Source of the DNA: Chloroflexota bacterium
GTDB taxonomy: Bacteria > Chloroflexota > Limnocylindria > Limnocylindrales > CSP1-4
Assembly: GCA_021812735.1 (NCBI GenBank)
Contig: JAKAMV010000010.1
Location: forward strand, 1 to 35,437
Direction of reading: 5' to 3'
DNA length: 35,437 nt
A program made the translations under genes and the position numbers. Shown piece after piece: positions 23,196 to 31,299 of this stretch. How positions within the stretch are numbered: the stretch's first letter is position 1; each line of letters starts with the position of its first letter. Below the pieces are notes generated by a model. The model saw only the letters and a program-made list of their open reading frames with translations. It ran no database searches and was not told the origin of the DNA.

Positions 23196-24296
23196 TCAGG
23201 CGCGGCGCGCCTGCGTCCCGTCCGCCGCAGCCCGCTCGATGGCGCGCCGCAGGATCTCGAACGCCGCCGGGTCGAATTCGTAGCTCCACTCGCGCAGCCG
23301 CTCGGGGTGCTCGAAGCGGCTCTCGAGGCCGAGGGCCATCGCCTCGCGCGACAGCAGGATCACGTCCGCCTCGCGGTCGACGAGGTCCAGCTCAGCCTCG
23401 GTGTGGGCCACCGCGGACAGCAGCCGCACGTCCCCGCTGCTCGACAGCTGGAGCACCTCGGCGATGTTCTCCGCGCCGCGCTGCGATCCGCAGACGACGC
23501 CCACCTTCGACCCCGGCGCCAGGCGGCTGATCTCCTGGACGAGGCTCATGTAGCCCGGCCCGACCAGCATCGCCACCACCGGCACGCGGCCGGCCACGAA
23601 GGCCTGCGCCTCGTCGGCGTGGAAGGTGGTGGTTGCCACCAGGTCGTAGTGGTAGCGCTCGAGTCGGTCGGGCAGGTCGTCGAGCAGGATCGGGATGACC
23701 TCGATCCGCTCGGGGAACGCCTCGGTGATCCGCTCCGCGTCCACCTTGGCGTCGGCGGTGGTGCACTCGGCGAACAGGACGCGGAGGTGCGGACCTGGGC
23801 GTTTGCGCTCCGTGGCGGCAGTGAACATGGCCTGGGCCACCTCGTCGGGGGCGAACCCGAGCTGGGCGGCGCGACGGAGGGTCTCGGCGACGATCCCGGC
23901 CAGCGCGTCCGACTCCCGGCGGACGGGCGGGCGGTCCACGACCCGCGTGCCGGCCCCGTGCCGCCCGGCGACGTAGCCGCCGTCGGCCAGGCGCCGGTAG
24001 ACCGCACGGATCGTGTTGGGGTTCACCCGCAGGGCGGCGCCCAGCTCGCGGACCGGGGGCAGGCGGGTGCCCGGCTGGAGACGGCCCGACTCGATCTGGT
24101 AGGCCAGCTGCCAGAAGATCTGCGTCGAGATCGGCACGTCGGAGTCGCGCTCGATGTCGAGCGCGTGCCTCGACGTGGGGATGGCAGGGGTGCTCGTTGC
24201 GGGTGAGGGTCCAGACGGTCCCGAATCGGTGCCCGCCGGTCCCGCCGTCCCGGGCCCTTCGGTCGCCGAAGACGGGCCGTTTCGGCTCGTTGACAT
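23196..24296 (-). CDS. GntR-family regulator with a C-terminal sensor-like domain
   Basis: 366 residues. After a disordered Ser/Pro/Gly-rich N-terminus of about 45 residues comes a GntR winged helix ('VPISTQIFWQLAYQIESGRLQPGTRLPPVRELGAALRVNPNTIRAVYRRLADGGYV', split by helices, about 53-108), then 'GRHGAGTRVVDRP'. The C-terminal part (about 165-345) alternates strands and helices ('HLRVLFAECTTADAKVDAERI', 'RIEVIPILLDDL', 'YDLVATTTFHADEAQAF', 'SKVGVVCGSQRGAENIAEVL') like a periplasmic-binding-protein fold; it is neither the FadR, UTRA nor aminotransferase type. It could bind a sugar or nucleotide ligand. It lies just upstream of the GH13 gene and divergent from a 45-residue membrane peptide, with operator-like dyads between. 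Confidence 0.88.
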   Translation of the reverse strand: MSTSRNGPSSATEGPGTAGPAGTDSGPSGPSPATSTPAIPTSRHALDIERDSDVPISTQIFWQLAYQIESGRLQPGTRLPPVRELGAALRVNPNTIRAVYRRLADGGYVAGRHGAGTRVVDRPPVRRESDALAGIVAETLRRAAQLGFAPDEVAQAMFTAATERKRPGPHLRVLFAECTTADAKVDAERITEAFPERIEVIPILLDDLPDRLERYHYDLVATTTFHADEAQAFVAGRVPVVAMLVGPGYMSLVQEISRLAPGSKVGVVCGSQRGAENIAEVLQLSSSGDVRLLSAVAHTEAELDLVDREADVILLSREAMALGLESRFEHPERLREWSYEFDPAAFEILRRAIERAAADGTQARRA

Positions 24297-24346
24297 AGCT
24301 GACTAGTCCAACTAACCTCGTGCTTGGCCTAGTTGACTATATCAAC
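24289..24346. promoter_or_regulatory. Two operator-like dyads between gntR and the small membrane gene
   Basis: Dyad 1 (24332-24346) is GTTGA-CTATA-TCAAC, arms perfect over 5 bp. Dyad 2 (arms 24289-24298 and 24303-24312) reads GTTGACATAG ... CTAGTCCAAC, matching at 7 of 10 positions, and covers the gntR start codon. Both share GTTGAC(N)TA. The region is much richer in A+T than its surroundings. This is the arrangement expected for GntR autoregulation. Confidence 0.6.
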
Positions 24347-24378
24347 GCCCCGCAGCCAGGCCAGAAGCGAGCGCAACC

Positions 24379-24516
24379 GTGGAACTCCTGATCGTCGCCT
24401 TCGTTGCCATCCTTCTCCTCGGCGGCTTCGCCGCGCTGGCCTCCGAGGTCGGCGTCGACTCTCGCGACATCTCGGACGATCCACACCGCTCGAGCTACCC
24501 GGTCTCCCTGTCCTAG
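24379..24516 (+). CDS. 45-residue single-TM membrane peptide
   Basis: GTG start, product of 45 residues: one N-terminal TM helix ('LLIVAFVAILLLGGFAALA') followed by a short acidic/polar tail ('SEVGVDSRDISDDPHRSSYP'). The ribosome site is weak (AAGCGAG). It is preceded by the gntR operator region and followed by a 12-bp hairpin, so it forms a complete one-gene transcription unit. Codon third positions are G/C-rich as in neighbours. I do not recognise a named family. The short TM + DSRD/DDP tail looks like a regulator or assembly peptide of a membrane complex, which is inference. Confidence 0.65.
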   Translation: MELLIVAFVAILLLGGFAALASEVGVDSRDISDDPHRSSYPVSLS

Positions 24517-24582
24517 CGTCCTCCATCCTCCCGCGACCGTCCCGGACGTCGACCCACCCCCTCCTTCCGGCGTCCGAGATGG

Positions 24583-24608
24583 CTGGCCCCCGGCTTGCCG
24601 GGGGCCAG
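24583..24608 (+). terminator. 12-bp GC-rich hairpin after the small membrane gene
   Basis: CTGGCCCCCGGC and its exact complement separated by TT (effective loop 4 nt). It lies between convergent genes (small peptide and GH57), so it probably terminates in both directions. Confidence 0.7.
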
Positions 24609-24715
24609 ACGCGTTAACCGGGGACACGGTACCGCCCGCGGGCCGGCCGCGCGGGACGCGGTCGGCGGTCCGCAGCGCGCCGGGTGGTGCCCGCCCAGAC
24701 CGCTGGGCGTCGGCG

Positions 24716-26929
24716 TCAGACGCGGCTCGCCCGCTCCTCGGCGTCCTTGTCGCGGGCCACCTCAACCGACTGGCGCACGGCGAAGCGCTGCACGGCACCC
24801 GGCTCGAGGCGGACCTGCCACGAGAGGAGCAGGGCCGAGCCCTGGTACACGCGCTCGAAGCCCGACTCCGAGTTCGAGATCGTCTCGATGGGGCTCCACC
24901 AGGCGTCCGCCGCGGGTTCGGGCCGCGCCGTCGCGGTCAGGCCCACCCAGTCGTTGCCGTAGCCGATGGCGTCCACGCCGGCGGCGGCGCCGGTCGAGTC
25001 GTGCGCGCAGCGATCGCCGCGGACGTCGTACCACGCCGACGGGTTGCCGCCGCCGCCCAGCAGGTGGATCCCCATCTCCACGCCGAGGCGCGCCTCAACT
25101 GCCGCCGTGCCCCGGTGCTGCAGCTCCAGCTCCACGATCAGCTCGGGGTTCTGGCGGCCGCCGGCCAGGCGGATCGTCTTGGACAGCGCCACCGGCTGGC
25201 CCAGGACGTTGCCCTCGCGGGACAGCGACACCTGGCCCGGTGCCAGGTGGTCCACCTTGAACTCGCCGTCGCGGAAGTCGGCGAGTTCGCGCTCGCGGGC
25301 GATCGCGTACTGCTCGGGGGTCGAGGCGGGATCGAGGAATCTGACGAGCGCCGAGCGCCGCTCGTGGTCGTCGTAGTGGAGCCGCCCCGAGAGGCCCGCC
25401 TCCTTGGTCATGACGATGTCGTGGATGGACGCCGGCGCGCCCGCGGCATCGGCGGCGCCCGCGGCATCGGCGGAGCCCGCGGCATCGGCGGCGCCCGCGG
25501 CATCGGCGGCGCCCGCGGCATCGGCGGCCTTCGCCTCATGCTCGCGCAGGATCTCGTGGTAGGCCTCGGGGCGCCGCCGGAGCACGGCGGCCATGGCGTG
25601 CCGCGCCGCCCGGATGTCCCACGCGCCGATGCCGGCGCCCTCGTTCGGCTTGACCGTCACCACCTGGCCGGGCTCGGCCAGATAGACCTCCGCCCGGCCG
25701 TCCATGTCGAGATCGGCGAACTTGGCCTCGCGGGCGAAGCCCAGGCCCGCGTCGGCGGCGTCCTCGGCCGCGATCAGGTGCTCGAGCGTCGCCAGCCGCA
25801 TGTGCGAGATGTAGATGCCCCCGAACAGGCCGTGCCAGTAGCAGTCGTTGGACTGGCCCCGGTGGAGATGGTCGGCCGCCGCCTCCTTGGCCGTGCCGGC
25901 CGGCATGGCGTTGACCTTGGCCGACGTCCGCAGCATCTGCTTGTGCAGGTCGTTGATCTCGCGGTACTTGACCTGGAAGTTCCGCCAGAAGCCGCCGCGC
26001 AGCCACCGCGAATCCGGTTTGCGCTGCTCGATCGCGTCGTGGAGCAGGCGGTGGAACACGACGGTCTCGCCCGCGGGCAGCGCCCACTCGCCCATCTCCA
26101 TGTACGAGGAGGTGGGCACGTACACGCGGCCGATGGGCGGCTCGCGCTCGAGCCACTCGCTGGGCGTCACGGTGGACAGCCAGGACGCGTTCGCCTCGAG
26201 CGCCTCGAAGAAGCGGTCCACCCAGCGCCCCTCGCCCCAGCAGTGGGCGTAGGTCGTGGGCCAGGCGCCGAACTTCTCGCCGTCATCGCCCATCATGCCC
26301 ACCCGGTCGCCCGCGTCGGTCGCGTGGTCGCGCAGGTAGGCGATGACCGATTCGACCGTCCCGAACGGGATCCGGTAGCGCAGGCCCTGCTCGGTGCCGA
26401 AGACGGTGAGCAGCTGGCCCTGATCCTCGGTGGTGTAGGCGCCCCAGAGGTTCTCCTCCGGGATGGCAGCGGCGCGGAAGTGCTGGTCGTCGAGGATCGT
26501 CCACTGGTAGCCGGCGCTCACCAGCGAGGTGGGCAGGTCCGGCTCCCAGACGCGCTCGGCGAGCCAGGCGCCCTTCGGCCGGCGACCGGTGAGACCCTCG
26601 AGCGTGGCCGCCATCCGCGTCAGCTGGTCGATCCGGTCGTGCTCGGGCAGCGTGGCCAGGATGGGCTCGTAGAGGCCGCCGCCGAGGAGCTCCACCTGGC
26701 CGAGCTGCACGAGCACCCCCAGCCGGTCGAGGAACTGGGGCCGCTCGGCGGCCAGCCACTCGAGGAGGGGGCCGGTGTAGTGCAGCGAGAGGCGGACGCC
26801 GGGATGGCGCTCGAGCGCCTCCAGCAAGGGCAGGTACGCCTGGTCGTAGACCTCGGCGAATACCCAGCCGAAGTTGCCCACGGGCTGGTGATTGTGGATC
26901 GCCAGCGCGAGCGAGATCCGCGGGGCCAC
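24716..26929 (-). CDS. GH57 4-alpha-glucanotransferase / alpha-amylase-like
   Basis: 737 residues with the architecture of the Thermococcus 4-alpha-glucanotransferase: GH57 barrel (1-~300), DUF1925-like middle and DUF1926-like beta-sandwich C-terminus. Barrel motifs are 'LALAIHNHQPVGNFGWV' (His12, His14), 'VELLGGGLYEPILATLP' (Glu88, position of the nucleophile) and 'VGMMGDDGEKFGAWP' (Asp215/216, position of the acid/base). It would transfer or cleave alpha-1,4-glucan chains. A linker made of five 'AADAAG'-type hexapeptides sits between middle and C-terminal domains. GTG start at 26929 with GGGAGG upstream, 34 nt after the glgP stop: the two form an operon, fitting chain remodelling next to phosphorolysis. 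No signal peptide, so cytoplasmic. Confidence 0.92.
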   Translation of the reverse strand: MAPRISLALAIHNHQPVGNFGWVFAEVYDQAYLPLLEALERHPGVRLSLHYTGPLLEWLAAERPQFLDRLGVLVQLGQVELLGGGLYEPILATLPEHDRIDQLTRMAATLEGLTGRRPKGAWLAERVWEPDLPTSLVSAGYQWTILDDQHFRAAAIPEENLWGAYTTEDQGQLLTVFGTEQGLRYRIPFGTVESVIAYLRDHATDAGDRVGMMGDDGEKFGAWPTTYAHCWGEGRWVDRFFEALEANASWLSTVTPSEWLEREPPIGRVYVPTSSYMEMGEWALPAGETVVFHRLLHDAIEQRKPDSRWLRGGFWRNFQVKYREINDLHKQMLRTSAKVNAMPAGTAKEAAADHLHRGQSNDCYWHGLFGGIYISHMRLATLEHLIAAEDAADAGLGFAREAKFADLDMDGRAEVYLAEPGQVVTVKPNEGAGIGAWDIRAARHAMAAVLRRRPEAYHEILREHEAKAADAAGAADAAGAADAAGSADAAGAADAAGAPASIHDIVMTKEAGLSGRLHYDDHERRSALVRFLDPASTPEQYAIARERELADFRDGEFKVDHLAPGQVSLSREGNVLGQPVALSKTIRLAGGRQNPELIVELELQHRGTAAVEARLGVEMGIHLLGGGGNPSAWYDVRGDRCAHDSTGAAAGVDAIGYGNDWVGLTATARPEPAADAWWSPIETISNSESGFERVYQGSALLLSWQVRLEPGAVQRFAVRQSVEVARDKDAEERASRV
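25440..25529. repeat. 5 x 18-bp in-frame repeat in the GH57 linker
   Basis: Unit CCCGCGGCATCGGCGGCG repeated five times with one or two base changes, coding on the minus strand for A-A-D-A-A-G units. Likely a length-variable linker. Confidence 0.85.
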
Positions 26930-26963
26930 GTTGTCCTCCCTGGGGCCGGGACGGCGGGCTTGG

Positions 26964-29150
26964 TCAGCCCCGGCGCTGGTCGCCAGCGACGGGGTCAGCC
27001 CCTGCGGCCGGCAGGTATAGCCGCTCCACGTACTCGTGGAGCATGCGGGTGGTGGAGAAGCGCCAGATGGTGCTGGCGATCGAGTTGCGCATGAGCTGCA
27101 CGAAGCGCCTTGGGATGCCGTCCTCGCCGCGCTCGTAGTAGGTGGGGATCAGCTCCTGCTCGAGGATCCGGTAGAGGTCCTGCGCGTCGGCCCAGTCTTG
27201 GGCGCCCTCGTCGGGGTTGGTCTCGCGTCCGCCGATGGCCCAGCCGTTGTCGCCGGTCCAGCCCTCGTCCCACCAGCCGTCGAGCACCGACATGTTGAGC
27301 ACGCCGTTGGCGGCGGCCTTCATGCCCGAGGTCCCCGAAGCCTCGAGCGGGCGGCGCGGGTTGTTGAGCCACACGTCCACGCCCTGGACCAGGAATCGGG
27401 CGATCCGGATGTCGTAGTCCTCCATGATGAACACCCGGCCGCGGAGCTGGGGGCTCCGCGAGCGGCCGAAGATCTCCTGGATGACGCCCTGGCCGGGACG
27501 GTCGGCGGGGTGGGCCTTGCCCGCGAAGATGATCTGCAGCGGTCGCTCCTCGTCCCACACGAGGCGGGCGAGCCGGTCCAGGTCGCTGAACAGCAGCGAC
27601 GCGCGCTTGTAGGTGGCGAACCGCCGGGCGAAGCCGATGGTGAGCGTGCTCGGGTCGAGGACCTCCTCGAGCTCCTCGAGGGTGGCGGGCGCCTCGCCGT
27701 GGCGGGCGAACTGGCTGCGCAGGCGGCCGCGCGCGAAGATCGACAGCTCCAGCTTCTGGCGCTGGTGCGCCACCCAGAGGTCCTCGTCCGGGATCTGCCC
27801 GACGCGCTCCCAGAAGCGGTCGGTGGCGCGGGCGTCGTCCATCGCGTCCAGGCTGGCGTCGGTGTGGCGCTCGAGGGCGTCGCGGATGGGCTGGCCCAGC
27901 CAGGTGGGAGTGTGGATGCCGTTGGTGAGGCCGAGGACCTCGTGCGGGGCGACGCCCTGCCAGGTGGCGTTGGCCGTGTGGCCGTGGAGCTGGCTCACCG
28001 CGTTGGCGCCGCTGGTCAGCCGGAGCGAGAACGCGGTCATGTCGAACTGGGACCCGTCGCGCTCGACGCCGAGGCCCAGCTCCAGCACGGTGGACAACGG
28101 CACGCCGCCCGTCCCCGGCCGGCCGTCGCCGTCGAGGAGCGGCCCGGCCACGCGACGGACGAGCTCCGTGTCGAAGCGCTCGTTGCCCGCCGAGACGGGA
28201 GTGTGGATGGTGAACACCGAGTTGCGCCGGACTGCGGCCAGCGCATCGTCCAGGGTCGCGCCGCCGGCGACCAGCTCGCGGGCGCGCTCGGCGAGGAGGA
28301 ACGCGGAGTGGCCCTCGTTGAGGTGCCAGACGGCGGGCGCCAAACCCAGGGCGCGTAGCGCGCGCACGCCGCCCACGCCCAGGACCAGCTCCTGGTGGAG
28401 GCGCATCTCGCGCCCGCGCACGTACAGGATGTGGGTGATGGGCCGGTCCGAGTCGTCGTTGTCGGGGACGTCCGTGTCCAGCAGGAGCACCGGGACCCGG
28501 CCCACCTGCACCACCCACACGGCCACCTGGAGGTCGCGCTCGGGGAGCTCCACGCTCACCGTGAGCGGCTCCCCGAGGTGGTTCAGCGCCCGCTGGATCG
28601 GCAGCTGCGTGGGGTCGTAGTCCGGGTAGGCGTGCTCCTGGTGGCCGTCCGCGTCGATCGTCTGCCGGAAGTAGCCCTTGCGGTAGAGGAGCCCGACGCC
28701 GACGAGCGGCAGGGCCATGTCCGATGCGGTCTTCATGTGGTCGCCCGCCAGGACGCCCAGGCCGCCCGAGTAGATGCCGAGCGATTCGTGGAACCCGTAC
28801 TCGGCGCAGAAGTAGGCGATCGGACCGTCCAGGTGGCGGCCGTGCTCCCGCGCGAACCAGTGGTCCGCGCCGTTGGCCATGTACTCGTCGAAGTCGCGCA
28901 GGATGGACGTGTACTCGGCGACGAAGGCCGGGTTCTCCAGCAGCTGCGACCAGGCCACGGGGCCCGCCAGCACCGGGACGGGATTGCGGTGGCGCGCGTA
29001 GGCGCCGGCGTCGATCCGCGAGAACAGGACCCGCGCCCGCGGGTGCCAGCTCCACCACAGGTTGTAGGCCATCCGCCGCAGGCCCTCGAGCTTCGGCGGC
29101 AGGCTGAATGACGCGCCGGGCGCGACCGGAATTTCGACGAGCGGTTCCAT
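26964..29150 (-). CDS. glgP: Alpha-glucan (glycogen) phosphorylase, GT35
   Basis: 728 residues. An N-terminal DUF3417-like segment ('LEGLRRMAYNLWWSWHPRARVLF', about 1-110) precedes the GT35 catalytic region: 'IAYFCAEYGFHESLGIYSGGLGVLAGDH' (split), 'WHLNEGHSAFLLAER', 'TIHTPVSAGNERF', 'TIGFARRFATYKRA', 'IIFAGKAHPADRPGQ' and 'EASGTSGMKAAANG' with the PLP Lys at about 611. The N-terminal module and shorter length mark the bacterial/archaeal 'alpha-glucan phosphorylase' branch rather than the animal/E. coli type. It releases glucose-1-phosphate from alpha-1,4-glucan. The ATG at 29150 follows TATCAT by 9 nt with no ribosome site. It is divergent from glgA and heads an operon with the GH57 enzyme. 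Confidence 0.96.
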   Translation of the reverse strand: MEPLVEIPVAPGASFSLPPKLEGLRRMAYNLWWSWHPRARVLFSRIDAGAYARHRNPVPVLAGPVAWSQLLENPAFVAEYTSILRDFDEYMANGADHWFAREHGRHLDGPIAYFCAEYGFHESLGIYSGGLGVLAGDHMKTASDMALPLVGVGLLYRKGYFRQTIDADGHQEHAYPDYDPTQLPIQRALNHLGEPLTVSVELPERDLQVAVWVVQVGRVPVLLLDTDVPDNDDSDRPITHILYVRGREMRLHQELVLGVGGVRALRALGLAPAVWHLNEGHSAFLLAERARELVAGGATLDDALAAVRRNSVFTIHTPVSAGNERFDTELVRRVAGPLLDGDGRPGTGGVPLSTVLELGLGVERDGSQFDMTAFSLRLTSGANAVSQLHGHTANATWQGVAPHEVLGLTNGIHTPTWLGQPIRDALERHTDASLDAMDDARATDRFWERVGQIPDEDLWVAHQRQKLELSIFARGRLRSQFARHGEAPATLEELEEVLDPSTLTIGFARRFATYKRASLLFSDLDRLARLVWDEERPLQIIFAGKAHPADRPGQGVIQEIFGRSRSPQLRGRVFIMEDYDIRIARFLVQGVDVWLNNPRRPLEASGTSGMKAAANGVLNMSVLDGWWDEGWTGDNGWAIGGRETNPDEGAQDWADAQDLYRILEQELIPTYYERGEDGIPRRFVQLMRNSIASTIWRFSTTRMLHEYVERLYLPAAGADPVAGDQRRG

Positions 29151-29159
29151 GGGCGCCTC

Positions 29160-29228
29160 ATGATAGTGGAGGCCGCCGGACTCGTGAACCGGTTTAGTCC
29201 GACTGGCGCCAGCGCGCTTCGCTACGAT
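29160..29228. promoter_or_regulatory. Divergent glgP/glgA promoters, both leaderless type
   Basis: Only 84 bp separate the two start codons. Minus strand: TATCAT (29165-29160), 9 nt, ATG of glgP. Plus strand: TACGAT (29223-29228), 6 nt, ATG of glgA. Neither has a ribosome site. Breakdown and synthesis enzymes thus share one short control region. Confidence 0.6.
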
Positions 29229-29234
29229 CGGCCG

Positions 29235-30704
29235 ATGAACATTCGTGTCGCGCTGCTCGCCGCCGAGTGCGAGCCCTGGGCCAAGACCGGCGGCCTGGGC
29301 GACGTCGTGGATTCGCTGGCGCGGGCCCTCGGGCGGCTGCCCCGGGGCGGCGACGCGCTCGCCGGGCCCGTCGACGTGCTGCTTCCCCGGTATCGGTCGG
29401 TGCCCGTGCCCGACACCGCACAGGCCGAGCCGCCGCTGCGCGTGCCCGACCCCGCCGGCGGTACTGACCTCACGGCGGTGATCATCGACGTCGCCGCGGA
29501 CGGCTACCGGCTTCGGCTGGTGGACGTGCCGGCGGCGTTCGACCGCGACGGCTTCTACGACCACCCCGACGACCCGTGGCGGTTCGCCCTCTTCTGCCGG
29601 GCGGCGCTGGCGGCGCTGCGGCGCGACGGCACGCCGCTCGACGTCCTGCACGTCCACGACTGGCACACGGCCCCTGCGCTGCTCGAGCGGGCCCGCGGCG
29701 AGGCGGAGGGAGACCCGTTCTCCAGGCGGCTGGCCGTCTTGGCGACGGTGCACAACCTCGCCTACCACGGCTGGGTGCCGTCGGCCGGCCTCGGCCAGCT
29801 GGGCCTGGCGTCGGGCGATCCGCTCGCCAGCGGCAACCCGTTCGGGCTGGACCTGCTGCTCGCCGCGATCGAGCGGGCGGAGCTGGTCAACACGGTGTCC
29901 CCGGGGTTCGCGGCCGAGGCGCTCACCCCGGCGTTCGGCATGGGCCTCGACGAGGCGCTGGCTGCCAAGGGCGACCACTTCTTCGGGATCCTCAACGGAC
30001 TCGATCCGGACGTGTGGGACCCCGGCGCCGACGATGCGCTCGCGGCGCCGTACAGCCGCGGCGACATGGCCGGCAAGGGCGCCTGCCGGGCGGACCTGCT
30101 GGGGCGGCTGGGGATGGACCCTGCGGATGACGGGGCGGTGGTGGGCTGCATCGGCCGGATGGACCCGCAGAAGGGCCTCGACCTCCTCGCCGACGCGGCA
30201 CCGGGGCTGCTGGACGCTGGCGTCCGGATGGTGGTGCTCGGGGACGGCAACGCGGAGATCGCGGCGCCGTTCCGGGCGCTCGCCGAGGCCGCCCCGGATC
30301 GCATGGTCGTGGTGGAGCGGTTCGACCGCGGGCTGGCCCGTCGCATCTACGCGGGGGTCGACATCTTCGCCATGCCGTCACGCTTCGAGCCCTGCGGCCT
30401 GGGCCAGATGATCGCCCTGCGCTACGGGACGCCGCCGGTGGTGCGGCGCACGGGCGGGCTGGCCGACTCGGTGGCGGACGTCGACGAACACCCGGGCCAG
30501 GGGACGGGCTTCGTGTTCGACGAGGCCACGCCGAGCGCCCTCGCCGCGGCGATCGACCGCGCTGTGCGCCTCCGTGCCGGCGACGCGACGGCGTGGGCCG
30601 CGCTCCAGGACCGCGCGCTGGCCTGCGACTTCCGGTGGGAGACGAGCTCCGCCCCGCGATACCTCGACGCCTACCGACGGGCGATCGAGCTGCGGCGCGG
30701 GTAG
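29235..30704 (+). CDS. glgA: Glycogen synthase, GT5
   Basis: 489 residues with the two Rossmann domains of bacterial glycogen/starch synthases. N-terminal 'MNIRVALLAAECEPWAKTGGLGDVVDSL' carries the KTGGL nucleotide-sugar site (Lys17); 'LDVLHVHDWHTAPAL' and 'LATVHNLAYHGWVP' are family-typical; the C-terminal domain has 'VGCIGRMDPQKGLDLLADA', 'MPSRFEPCGLGQMIALRYGTPPVVRRTGGLADSV' (E-x7-E region, split) and ends at the helix 'FRWETSSAPRYLDAYRRAIEL'. It extends alpha-1,4-glucan from ADP- or UDP-glucose. The start at 29235, 25 codons inside the open frame, is set by homology and by TACGAT 6 nt upstream. No glgC or glgB is in the window. Confidence 0.96.
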   Translation: MNIRVALLAAECEPWAKTGGLGDVVDSLARALGRLPRGGDALAGPVDVLLPRYRSVPVPDTAQAEPPLRVPDPAGGTDLTAVIIDVAADGYRLRLVDVPAAFDRDGFYDHPDDPWRFALFCRAALAALRRDGTPLDVLHVHDWHTAPALLERARGEAEGDPFSRRLAVLATVHNLAYHGWVPSAGLGQLGLASGDPLASGNPFGLDLLLAAIERAELVNTVSPGFAAEALTPAFGMGLDEALAAKGDHFFGILNGLDPDVWDPGADDALAAPYSRGDMAGKGACRADLLGRLGMDPADDGAVVGCIGRMDPQKGLDLLADAAPGLLDAGVRMVVLGDGNAEIAAPFRALAEAAPDRMVVVERFDRGLARRIYAGVDIFAMPSRFEPCGLGQMIALRYGTPPVVRRTGGLADSVADVDEHPGQGTGFVFDEATPSALAAAIDRAVRLRAGDATAWAALQDRALACDFRWETSSAPRYLDAYRRAIELRRG

Positions 30705-30773
30705 GCGCGGGTAGGCCCGGGTCGAGCGGCGTCGCGATTCGGTCGCCGCGGCCTCGCCACGCGATCCCGCCCG

Positions 30774-30782
30774 TGCGACACT
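30774..30782 (+). promoter_or_regulatory. Extended -10 (TGCGACACT) before the ACT-domain gene
   Basis: The same 9-mer as before the GH13 gene. Here the leader is about 50 nt and contains a GGAGG ribosome site. Confidence 0.4.
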
Positions 30783-30836
30783 CAATGCAGCCGAACCCGT
30801 CCCACGCAGCGGCACTCGCGCCGCCGGAGGCCCCGC

Positions 30837-31223
30837 ATGCCGAAGCAGTTCGTCGTCCAGGTTGACAACAAGCCCGGCGAGATGGCTCGCCTGGCCGAGC
30901 AGCTCGCGGCGCGCAACGTGGACCTGCGGGCGATCGGCGGCGGCGGCCTCGGCGCGACGGGCCACTTCATCATGACCACGGCCGACGACGACACGGCCCG
31001 CCAGGTGCTCGAGGACGGCGGCTGGACGTTCATCGAGGGCGAGTCCCTGCTGGCCGAGGTTGACGACCGGCCGGGTGGCATGGCCCGTCTGGCGCGCGAG
31101 CTGTCCGACGCCGGCATCAACGTGCTCGGCCACCTGTTCATCGGCCGCTGGAGCGACCGGGCGACATTCGCATTCGTCGTCGACGACCCGGAGAAGGCGC
31201 GCCCGATCCTCGAGCGCCGCTGA
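30837..31223 (+). CDS. Tandem ACT-domain protein
   Basis: 128 residues made of two ACT domains: residues 1-~65 'KQFVVQVDNKPGEMARLAEQLAARNVDLRAI' with 'GHFIMTTADDDTARQVLEDGGW', and ~68-128 'LLAEVDDRPGGMARLARELSDAGINVLGHLFIG' with 'ATFAFVVDDPEKARPIL' (each split here). The D-x-P-G-x-M/x-A-R-L-A pattern is the ligand-binding edge of ACT domains. Stand-alone tandem ACT proteins bind amino acids or act as regulators; no catalytic domain is attached. GGAGG lies 6 nt before the ATG. It follows glgA on the same strand 130 nt away but has its own promoter-like site, so a metabolic link is not implied. Confidence 0.88.
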   Translation: MPKQFVVQVDNKPGEMARLAEQLAARNVDLRAIGGGGLGATGHFIMTTADDDTARQVLEDGGWTFIEGESLLAEVDDRPGGMARLARELSDAGINVLGHLFIGRWSDRATFAFVVDDPEKARPILERR

Positions 31224-31299
31224 CCTCCTCAACCGGCTCGCTGCGGGCCCGTCGGCGGGCGCCAGTGTGCCGAGGCTGCCGGCTGCCCTGTCGGCAGGG

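Noticed and set aside
20439..24206. A 1255-codon plus-strand open frame, and similar frames at 24404-27094, 427-2193 and 7956-9470
   Set aside because: They lie antisense to well-supported GH13, GntR, GH57, marR and PP2C genes. Their products are low-complexity Arg/Ala/Gly/Val without motifs. Such frames are expected at this GC content.
25440..25529. CRISPR-like repeats (also 19683-19736 and 4786-4859)
   Set aside because: The units are contiguous without spacers, and two of the arrays are in-frame coding repeats.
29151..29978. 275-codon upstream extension of the glgP frame
   Set aside because: It is antisense to glgA and lacks motifs; phosphorylase homology begins at the ATG at 29150.
30785..30865. 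27-codon ORF (MQPNPSHAAALAPPEAPH...) overlapping the ACT-domain start
   Set aside because: It has no ribosome site, and the ACT gene has its own strong GGAGG, so coupling is not needed.
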